A stretch of DNA of 64,000 nucleotides from Streptomyces sp. MH60. GTDB taxonomy: Bacteria; Actinomycetota; Actinomycetes; Streptomycetales; Streptomycetaceae. Below are positions 36,230 to 42,749 of the stretch, piece by piece. The translations under genes were made by a program, and so were the position numbers. The notes under the pieces were generated by a model. It was not told where the DNA came from, made no database searches, and saw only the letters and a program-made list of their open reading frames with translations. Each line of letters opens with the position of its first letter. Position 1 is the first letter of the stretch. The stretch is taken from the NCBI RefSeq assembly GCF_002939385.1, contig NZ_MULI01000005.1, positions 124,001 to 188,000 on the forward strand. The letters run 5' to 3'.

Positions 36230-36896
36230 CGGGCCGCCGCCGGGCCGACAGCAGGTCCTCCAGCTGCTCCTCACGGGCCTGCGCGGCGACGAAGAGCAGC
36301 TCGTCGCCCGCCTCCAGGGAGTCCTCCCGGGAGGGCGTCAGCACCCGGGTGCCGCGGATGATCGTCACCAGCGAGGTGTCCTCGGGCCACTGGACGTCGC
36401 CGACCTGGGTACCGGCCAGGGCCGACTCCTCCGGCAGCGTCAGCTCGACCAGGTTGGCGTCGCCGTGGCTGAAGCGCAGCAGCCGGACCAGGTCGCCGAC
36501 GCTCACCGCCTCCTCGACCAGGGCGGACATCAGCCGCGGGGTGGAGACGGCCACGTCGACGCCCCAGGACTCGTTGAAGAGCCACTCGTTCTTCGGGTTG
36601 TTCACCCGCGCGACGACGCGCGGGACGCCGTACTCCGTCTTGGCCAGTAGGGAGACGACGAGGTTGACCTTGTCGTCGCCCGTCGCGGCGATGACGACGT
36701 TGCAGCGCTGGAGCGCCGCCTCGTCCAGGGACGTGATCTCGCACGCGTCGGCGAGCAGCCACTCCGCCATCGGGACGCGCTCGACCGAGATGGCCGTCGG
36801 CGCCTTGTCGATGAGCAGGACCTCGTGGCCGTTCTCCAGCAGTTCGCCCGCGATCGAACGGCCGACCGCACCGGCTCCGGCAATGGCGACCCTCAT
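35991..36896 (-). CDS. TrkA/RCK-type potassium channel regulatory subunit with abnormal C-terminal extension
   Basis: The first ~220 residues are a typical TrkA protein: RCK N-domain (MRVAIAGAGAVGRSIAGEL, dinucleotide-binding) and RCK C-domain (to about 220, LEAGDELLFVAAQAREEQLEDLLS). Family members stop there, at about 220-225 residues. In this genome no stop follows, and the frame runs another ~80 residues of Arg/Pro-rich sequence, antisense to the DUF3159 gene. Either the stop was lost or a frameshift is present; all three frames are open at the junction. It overlaps the next trkA by one codon (ATGA) on the same strand. Confidence 0.85.
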   Translation of the reverse strand: MRVAIAGAGAVGRSIAGELLENGHEVLLIDKAPTAISVERVPMAEWLLADACEITSLDEAALQRCNVVIAATGDDKVNLVVSLLAKTEYGVPRVVARVNNPKNEWLFNESWGVDVAVSTPRLMSALVEEAVSVGDLVRLLRFSHGDANLVELTLPEESALAGTQVGDVQWPEDTSLVTIIRGTRVLTPSREDSLEAGDELLFVAAQAREEQLEDLLSARRRPVRPCGACRRAGPRPPRRPRTAPAGSGPPPPARSVPARPSGPSRPPPPPPSPRTRRWAPAPWPGRPRSARRRAGRAGSSG

Positions 36897-37567
36897 CAGT
36901 GACCGCCCTCCTCTTCGGGACCCTTGGCGAACGCCGCCTCGACCTTGTCGACCTCGTCGGTGCGCATCATTACGTGCACGAGGTCACCGTCCTGAAGGAC
37001 GGTCTGCGAGGACGGCAGGATCGCCTCCCCGAGCCGGGTGACGAACGCCACCCGCACGCCCGTCTCCTCCTGGAGCCGGCTGATCTTGTACCCGACCCAG
37101 GCCGAGGAGGTGTGCACCTCGGCGAGCTGGACGCCCCCGGTGGGGTCGCGCCACAGCGGCTCGGCACCCGAGGGCAGCAGCCGGCGCAGCATCTGGTCGG
37201 CCGTCCAGCGGACGGTGGCCACGGTGGGGATGCCCAGGCGCTGGTAGACCTCGGCGCGGCGCGGGTCGTAGATCCGCGCGGCGACGTTCTCCACGCCGAA
37301 CATCTCGCGCGCCACGCGGGCGGCGATGATGTTCGAGTTGTCGCCGCTGGAGACGGCGGCGAAGGCGCCGGCCTCCTCCACCCCCGCCTCGCGCAGGGTG
37401 TCCTGGTCGAAACCGATGCCGGTGACCCGGCGGCCGCCGAACGAGGATCCGAGGCGTCGGAAGGCGGTGGGGTCCCGGTCGATCACGGCGACCGTGTGCC
37501 CCTGCTGCTCCAGGGTCTGGGCGAGCGCGGAGCCCACGCGCCCGCAGCCCATGATGACAATATGCAT
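36896..37567 (-). CDS. TrkA/RCK-type potassium channel regulatory subunit
   Basis: This 223-residue protein has the RCK_N Rossmann motif MHIVIMGCGRVGSALAQTL and an RCK_C domain around GVRVAFVTRLGEAILPSSQTVLQDGDLVHVMM. It corresponds to the first of the paired single-copy TrkA proteins (CeoB/CeoC in mycobacteria) that control K+ uptake channels. It is the promoter-proximal gene, and its stop overlaps the start of the second copy. A channel subunit (TrkH/TrkG) is not adjacent, whereas a KimA-like permease is divergent to it. Confidence 0.9.
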   Translation of the reverse strand: MHIVIMGCGRVGSALAQTLEQQGHTVAVIDRDPTAFRRLGSSFGGRRVTGIGFDQDTLREAGVEEAGAFAAVSSGDNSNIIAARVAREMFGVENVAARIYDPRRAEVYQRLGIPTVATVRWTADQMLRRLLPSGAEPLWRDPTGGVQLAEVHTSSAWVGYKISRLQEETGVRVAFVTRLGEAILPSSQTVLQDGDLVHVMMRTDEVDKVEAAFAKGPEEEGGH

Positions 37568-37748
37568 CGCCTCACACCGCGCTTCCTGCGGGCCCGTCGG
37601 CCTTAGTGGATGTCGTGCTCATGTCTCTCTTTCGGCTCGCCTGGCGACACGTCGCGGCCGGAGTGCGGGCCGCAGGGGAACATCATGCCGGTGCGCACCG
37701 ACGCTGACGCCGCTAGGGGCCCGGGAGGCCGGGTTCCCCCGCCCGGAG

Positions 37749-37782
37749 CCAACGTATCGGCGTCCGGATCCAACGTATCGGC
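37749..37782. repeat. Pair of 13-bp direct repeats, 21 bp apart
   Basis: CCAACGTATCGGC occurs at 37749-37761 and exactly again at 37770-37782. The 21-bp centre spacing puts both on the same face of the helix, as for a cooperative regulator. On the minus strand each contains TACGTT, a possible -10. They lie about 180 bp upstream of the trkA pair and just beyond the stop of the 37-residue gene. Confidence 0.6.
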
Positions 37783-37809
37783 AAGCCGCTCGGGCCCGCA
37801 GGAGCCGTC

Positions 37810-37923
37810 TCACCCCCTGGCGGACGACCCCCGGCGGCAGATGCTCCGGATGCTGGCGACCGTCAGGATTCCGAGGCCGACGAGCGTGATGGCGCCGCCG
37901 ATCAGCTCTGCGCTCAGGTGCAT
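37810..37923 (-). CDS. Small single-helix membrane protein, 37 residues
   Basis: A short ORF reads MHLSAELIGGAITLVGLGIL, then TVASIRSICRRGSSARG and TGA. One hydrophobic helix (about residues 6-24) is followed by a strongly basic tail, which predicts an N-out/C-in small membrane protein. GGAGG lies six bases before the ATG at 37923, an excellent ribosome site. It sits upstream of the trkA pair on the same strand and divergent from the KimA-like permease, so it may be a small subunit or modulator of potassium transport, as KdpF is for KdpABC. That role is inference. Confidence 0.65.
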   Translation of the reverse strand: MHLSAELIGGAITLVGLGILTVASIRSICRRGSSARG

Positions 37924-38117
37924 GGGACCTCCAGGGGCGGCAACGGCCGGAAACCGGACGGTGCTTGTCGGGTAAGCAGTCATATAGACATGCGAACCCC
38001 GTCACCTGCGGAATCCGCAGCCGGAGCGCTCCCCGAATTCACCCGTAGAGCAGACTGCGGACGGATCGGGGGTGGCGGTTGGGCGGCCGCCCGTTCGAAC
38101 GCTTACGATCCTCTGTT

Positions 38118-40196
38118 GTGTCCAAACTGACCGACGTGCCCAAGCGGATCCTGATCGGGCGCGCACTGCGCAGCGACCGGCTGGGCGAAACGCTCCTGCC
38201 GAAGCGCATCGCCCTCCCCGTGTTCGCCTCCGACCCGCTGTCCTCCGTGGCGTACGCGCCCGGCGAGGTGCTGCTCGTCCTGTCCATCGCGGGCGTGTCG
38301 GCGTACCACTTCAGCCCCTGGATCGCGGTCGCGGTCGTGGTCCTGATGTTCACCGTGGTCGCCTCCTACCGCCAGAACGTGCACGCCTACCCGAGCGGCG
38401 GCGGCGACTACGAGGTGGCCACCACCAACCTCGGCCCCAAGGCCGGTCTGACCGTCGCCAGCGCCCTGCTGGTCGACTACGTGCTGACCGTCGCCGTCTC
38501 CATCTCCTCCGGCATCGAGAACCTCGGCTCGGCGATCCCCTTCGTCGTCGAGCACAAGGTTCTGTGCGCGGTCGCCGTGATCCTGCTGCTGACGCTGATG
38601 AACCTGCGCGGGGTCCGGGAGTCGGGCACCCTGTTCGCGATCCCGACGTACGTCTTCGTCGCGGGCGTCTTCATCATGATCGCGTGGGGCGCGTTCCGCG
38701 GCCTGGTGCTGGGCGACACCATGCGTGCGCCGACGGCGGACTACCAGATCAAGCCGGAGCACGGCGGCCTGGCCGGCTTCGCCCTGATCTTCCTCCTCCT
38801 GCGCGCCTTCTCCTCCGGCTGCGCCGCGCTCACCGGCGTCGAGGCGATCTCCAACGGCGTCCCGGCCTTCCGCAAGCCCAAGTCGAAGAACGCGGGGAAC
38901 ACCCTCGCGATGATGGGCCTGCTCGCCGTCACCATGTTCTGCGGCATCATCGCGCTGGCGTCCGCGACCGACGTCCGCATGTCGGAGAACCCGGCCACCG
39001 AGCTGTTCCACGGCGGCGTCGCGGTCGGCTCCGACTACGTCCAGCACCCGGTGATCTCCCAGGTCGCCGAGGCGGTCTTCGGCGAGGGCAGCTTCCTGTT
39101 CGTCGTGCTCGCCGCCGCCACCGCGCTGGTCCTCTTCCTCGCCGCCAACACCGCCTACAACGGCTTCCCGCTGCTCGGCTCGATCCTCGCCCAGGACCGC
39201 TACCTGCCGCGCCAGCTGCACACCCGCGGCGACCGGCTGGCCTTCTCCAACGGCATCGTGCTCCTCGCCGGCGCCGCCATGCTCCTGGTCGTCGTCTACG
39301 GCGCCGACTCGACCCGCCTGATCCAGCTCTACATCGTCGGCGTCTTCGTGTCCTTCACGCTCAGCCAGATCGGCATGGTCCGGCACTGGAACCGTAACCT
39401 GGCCACCGAGCGGGACCAGTCCAAGCGCCGCCACATGGTGCGCTCCCGTGCGATCAACACCTTCGGCGCCTTCTTCACCGGCCTCGTCCTGGTCGTGGTC
39501 CTGGCGACCAAGTTCACGCACGGCGCCTGGGTCGCGCTGCTCGGCATGTGCATCTTCTTCGCGACCATGACGGCGATCCGCAAGCACTACGACCGCGTCG
39601 CCGAGGAGATCGCGGCCCCGGAGGACCCCGAGGAGGCCCAGAGCGACGACATGGTGCGCCCCTCCCGCGTCCACTCGGTGGTCCTGATCTCCAAGATCCA
39701 CCGGCCCACGCTCCGCGCCCTGGCCTACGCCAAGCTCATGCGCTCCGACAGCCTGGAGGCGCTCAGCGTCAACGTCGACCCGGTCGAGACGAAGGCGCTG
39801 CGCGAGGAGTGGGAGCGCCGCGGCATCGCCGTACCGCTGAAGGTCCTGGACTCGCCGTACCGCGAGATCACCCGGCCGGTCATCGAGTACGTCAAAGGCC
39901 TGCGCAAGGAGTCCCCGCGCGACGCGGTCTCCGTCATCATCCCCGAGTATGTGGTCGGCCACTGGTACGAGCACCTGCTGCACAACCAGAGCGCCCTGCG
40001 CCTCAAGGGCCGCCTGCTGTTCACGCCCGGCGTCATGGTCACGTCCGTCCCGTACCAGCTGGAGTCCTCCGAGGCCGCCAGGCGCCGGGCCCGCAAGCGC
40101 CAGGAGTGGAGCGCGCCCGGCGCGGTCCGGCGGGGCCCGGCCCAGCACCACGACCGGGACCGGGACCGTACGAAGGACTCCTCCTCGTCCACGTAG
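38118..40196 (+). CDS. KimA/YdaO-like APC-family permease, probable potassium importer
   Basis: The 692-residue protein has about twelve N-terminal helices (to about residue 480) and a C-terminal cytoplasmic domain of ~200 residues. Its start, PKRILIGRALRSDRLGETLL, and SDPLSSVAYAPGEVLLVLS resemble Bacillus KimA (IGRPLKS, SDALSSVAYGPEQ), a high-affinity K+/H+ symporter. The GTG at 38118 is preceded by TACGAT at 38104-38109, consistent with a leaderless mRNA. Divergence from two TrkA genes supports a role in potassium, although many genomes annotate it only as an amino-acid permease. Confidence 0.85.
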   Translation: MSKLTDVPKRILIGRALRSDRLGETLLPKRIALPVFASDPLSSVAYAPGEVLLVLSIAGVSAYHFSPWIAVAVVVLMFTVVASYRQNVHAYPSGGGDYEVATTNLGPKAGLTVASALLVDYVLTVAVSISSGIENLGSAIPFVVEHKVLCAVAVILLLTLMNLRGVRESGTLFAIPTYVFVAGVFIMIAWGAFRGLVLGDTMRAPTADYQIKPEHGGLAGFALIFLLLRAFSSGCAALTGVEAISNGVPAFRKPKSKNAGNTLAMMGLLAVTMFCGIIALASATDVRMSENPATELFHGGVAVGSDYVQHPVISQVAEAVFGEGSFLFVVLAAATALVLFLAANTAYNGFPLLGSILAQDRYLPRQLHTRGDRLAFSNGIVLLAGAAMLLVVVYGADSTRLIQLYIVGVFVSFTLSQIGMVRHWNRNLATERDQSKRRHMVRSRAINTFGAFFTGLVLVVVLATKFTHGAWVALLGMCIFFATMTAIRKHYDRVAEEIAAPEDPEEAQSDDMVRPSRVHSVVLISKIHRPTLRALAYAKLMRSDSLEALSVNVDPVETKALREEWERRGIAVPLKVLDSPYREITRPVIEYVKGLRKESPRDAVSVIIPEYVVGHWYEHLLHNQSALRLKGRLLFTPGVMVTSVPYQLESSEAARRRARKRQEWSAPGAVRRGPAQHHDRDRDRTKDSSSST

Positions 40197-40247
40197 ACTG
40201 GTCGGCTGTTGTCCTTTGTCGTCCCCGTTCTCTGGAGTCACCCCGCC

Positions 40248-41612
40248 ATGCAGGCAGAACCGAACAAGTCGCAGGCGGAGTCCCGGGCGGTCGCGCAGCC
40301 GGTCTCGCTCGTGGGGGAGGAGTACGAGGTCGAGGTCGGCCCCGTCGCCCACGGCGGCCACTGCATCGCCCGCACGTCCGAGGGGCAGGTGCTGTTCGTC
40401 CGGCACACGCTGCCCGGCGAGCGGGTCGTCGCCCGGGTGACGGAGGGCGAGGAGGGGGCCCGCTTCCTGCGCGCGGACGCGGTCGAGATCCTGGACCCCT
40501 CCAAGGACCGCATCGAGGCCCCCTGCCCCTTCTCGGGCCCCGGCCGCTGCGGCGGCTGCGACTGGCAGCACGCCAAGCCGGGAGCGCAGCGCCGCCTGAA
40601 GGGCGAGGTCGTCGTCGAGCAGCTCCAGCGCCTGGCGGGCCTCACCCCCGAGGAGGCCGGCTGGGACGGCACGGTGATGCCGGCCGAGGGCGACAAGGTG
40701 CCCGCGGGCCAGGTCCCGTCGTGGCGCACGCGCGTGCAGTACGCGGTGGACGCGGAGGGCCGCGCGGGCCTGCGCAAGCACCGCTCCCACGAGGTCGAGC
40801 CGGTCGACCACTGCATGATCGCGGCGGAGGGCGTCAGCGAGCTGGGCATCGAGGCGCGGGACTGGACGGGCATGGAGTCCGTCGAGGCCATCGCCGCGAC
40901 CGGTTCCCAGGACCGCCAGGTCATCCTCACCCCGCGCCCCGGTGCCCGCCTGCCCATCGTGGAACTGGACCGCCCGGTCTCGGTCATGCGCGTCGGTGAG
41001 AAGGACGGCGGCGTCCACCGCGTCCACGGCCGCCCCTTCGTGCGCGAGCGCGCCGACGGCCGCACGTACCGGGTCGGCTCCGGCGGCTTCTGGCAGGTCC
41101 ACCCGAAGGCCGCCGACACCCTGGTGACGGCGGTCATGCAGGGCCTGCTGCCCCGCAAGGGCGACATGGCCCTGGACCTCTACTGCGGCGTCGGCCTCTT
41201 CGCCGGCGCCCTGGCCGACCGCGTCGGCGACCAGGGCGCGGTCCTCGGCATCGAGTCCGGCAAGCGCGCCGTCGAGGACGCCCGCCACAACCTCGCCGCC
41301 TTCGACCGCGTCCGCATCGAGCAGGGCAAGGTCGAGTCCGTCCTGCCCCGCACCGGCATCGACGAGGTCGACCTCATCGTCCTCGACCCGCCCCGCGCGG
41401 GCGCCGGCCGCAAGACGGTGGAGCACCTGTCGACCCTGGGCGCCCGCCGGATCGCCTACGTGGCCTGCGACCCGGCCGCGCTGGCCCGGGACCTGGGGTA
41501 CTTCCGGGACGGCGGGTACCGGGTGCGGATGCTGCGGGTGTTCGACCTGTTCCCGATGACGCACCATGTGGAGTGCGTGGCGATTCTGGAGCCTGCGGGC
41601 AAGGGCAGCTGA
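40248..41612 (+). CDS. Class I SAM-dependent RNA (uracil-5-) methyltransferase, TrmA/RlmD family
   Basis: The 454-residue enzyme has an N-terminal TRAM domain (about 18-80), a cysteine cluster of the RlmD type (CPFSGPGRCGGCDWQH), an RNA-binding insert and a C-terminal SAM-binding domain (LDLYCGVGLFAG). LDPPRAGAG and the catalytic-cysteine motif YVACDPAALARD are clear. It methylates C5 of a uridine in rRNA or tRNA. The ATG at 40248 has GGAG nine bases upstream. It is the last core-type gene before the accessory region. Confidence 0.92.
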   Translation: MQAEPNKSQAESRAVAQPVSLVGEEYEVEVGPVAHGGHCIARTSEGQVLFVRHTLPGERVVARVTEGEEGARFLRADAVEILDPSKDRIEAPCPFSGPGRCGGCDWQHAKPGAQRRLKGEVVVEQLQRLAGLTPEEAGWDGTVMPAEGDKVPAGQVPSWRTRVQYAVDAEGRAGLRKHRSHEVEPVDHCMIAAEGVSELGIEARDWTGMESVEAIAATGSQDRQVILTPRPGARLPIVELDRPVSVMRVGEKDGGVHRVHGRPFVRERADGRTYRVGSGGFWQVHPKAADTLVTAVMQGLLPRKGDMALDLYCGVGLFAGALADRVGDQGAVLGIESGKRAVEDARHNLAAFDRVRIEQGKVESVLPRTGIDEVDLIVLDPPRAGAGRKTVEHLSTLGARRIAYVACDPAALARDLGYFRDGGYRVRMLRVFDLFPMTHHVECVAILEPAGKGS

Positions 41613-41954
41613 CCTGGGCTTTTGCCATCTCGACCGACCACGACACCGGGTTGACCACGTTGCGTTGCCGCGCCTGCGCCATTCGGTTCATGACACTGCG
41701 CACGCCCATCGCTTCGGCATCCGCCGTGCTCTGACGTTCTGTGAGGAAGCCTGGTGCCTGTGAGCCGGAGGTGTCGGCCCGGACGGTGCTGCGCGGCATG
41801 GAGGCGCTCTCCGCGGCGGGGGTCCCGGTCTACGCGGAGCGCGGGCGTCACGGTCGCCACCGGCCCGGAGCTCCTCGTCGCCTCCCGTGGGCCGACGGGA
41901 GGCGCTGCCTGCCCCGCTCGGTATCAGGTTGTCCGGCGGGGGCTCCGGGGACGA
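41613..41954. other. Junction between core and accessory DNA
   Basis: These 342 bases hold no intact gene. They include a broken regulator remnant at 41768-41854. Further left, a minus-strand stretch with a plausible helical reading (MGVRSVMNRMAQARQR) could be another gene fragment but matches nothing I recognise. No tRNA, integrase or att-like direct repeat was seen. Confidence 0.5.
41768..41854 (+). pseudogene. Remnant of a WYL/DeoR-like transcriptional regulator
   Basis: About 29 codons read [20 protein letters not shown] followed by VYAERGRHG. This is the end of the winged helix of WYL-domain regulators (usual form: [29 protein letters not shown]). Nothing before or after belongs to the family in any frame, so only a fragment survives. 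It marks rearrangement or insertion at this point. Confidence 0.7.
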
Positions 41955-42749
41955 CTACGAGGACAAGGCCGCGACGGCGGCGCGCACCTCGGCGGCCACC
42001 TCGGCCACGGAACGCCCCGAGCAGGGCAGCCGGCGTACCGTCAGGTCGGGGCGGGTGCGGGAGAGGTGCTCCAGCACGGTGTCGTAGCGCTCCCGGGTCG
42101 CCGTGAGGAACGTCTCGGTCTCGTGGAGTTCGCCGCCGCGGGGGCGTTGCCCGGTGCGGCGAAGGGCTTCGGAGACGGGCAGGTCGAGGAGGAGGACACC
42201 GTCCGGGAGGCTGACGCCGAAGTGGCGGGCGAGGGTCGTGGACAGGGTGTCCGGGGGAAGGGTGCCCCAGCGCAGCACCTCGGTGCCCGCCGCCCAGGCG
42301 TCCGTGTCCCCGGTGCGGGTCCGCAGCCAGTCGCGCACCGCCCGTGCGGCGTCCGGGTCCTGCTTGCGCCACCAGGCGTCCACGTCGGAACCGGGCTCGT
42401 CCTCCCGCCGGGCGCGGGCGAACAGGGGCAGGTACACCAGAGGGTCGACGAGCGGGTGCCGGTCGGCGAGGACGGTCCGGCCGCCGGCCGCCGCGTGCCC
42501 CTCCGCCGGACCGAACAGGCACAGCTGGAGGTACAGGACACAGACCTTGAGCTGGACGTGGCCCACCTCGTCCGCCGCGGAGGAGGCGCCGGCCAGCGCC
42601 GCGGACAGCCCGGCGCCCGGATTGTCCGGGTTCTCGTGCCCCCGCACGGCGTGCACGACCCCGACGCCGTCCCGTTCGCGGAGGCGGCGGAGCACAGTCG
42701 TCTTCCCGGTTCCGTCGATGCCGACGAGGGCGACGCGCACCTCACCCAC
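41955..42749 (-). CDS. dTMP-kinase-like P-loop kinase
   Basis: This 264-residue protein has a Walker A VGIDGTGKTT near the N-terminus, and DRHPLVDPLVYLPL in the position of the DRY/DR region of thymidylate kinases. It is longer than housekeeping Tmk (about 210 residues) and divergent, so dTMP is not assured as substrate. It starts with GTG at 42749, overlapping the end of the HMG-CoA reductase fusion gene by eight bases, and is the last gene of a five-gene operon. A role in phosphorylating a pathway intermediate is a hypothesis. Human-type phosphomevalonate kinase also has an NMP-kinase fold, which makes phosphomevalonate a candidate. Confidence 0.8.
   Translation of the reverse strand: MGEVRVALVGIDGTGKTTVLRRLRERDGVGVVHAVRGHENPDNPGAGLSAALAGASSAADEVGHVQLKVCVLYLQLCLFGPAEGHAAAGGRTVLADRHPLVDPLVYLPLFARARREDEPGSDVDAWWRKQDPDAARAVRDWLRTRTGDTDAWAAGTEVLRWGTLPPDTLSTTLARHFGVSLPDGVLLLDLPVSEALRRTGQRPRGGELHETETFLTATRERYDTVLEHLSRTRPDLTVRRLPCSGRSVAEVAAEVRAAVAALSS

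Noticed and set aside
38006..38020. CTGCGGAATCCGCAG palindrome upstream of the KimA-like gene
   Set aside because: It resembles the CCTGCGG/CCGCAGG element of the accessory region but has a three-base centre and lacks the flanking T tracts, so membership is not supported. A chance GC-rich palindrome is as likely.
37568..38117. A ydaO-type c-di-AMP riboswitch before the KimA-like gene
   Set aside because: KimA genes in Bacillus carry one, so it was looked for. No matching conserved core was visible, and the -10 next to the GTG predicts a leaderless mRNA with no room for it.
41680..41750. A possible integrase or transposase fragment on the minus strand near the junction
   Set aside because: The helical-looking reading MGVRSVMNRMAQARQR has no recognised motif. 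No terminal repeats or target duplications were seen.
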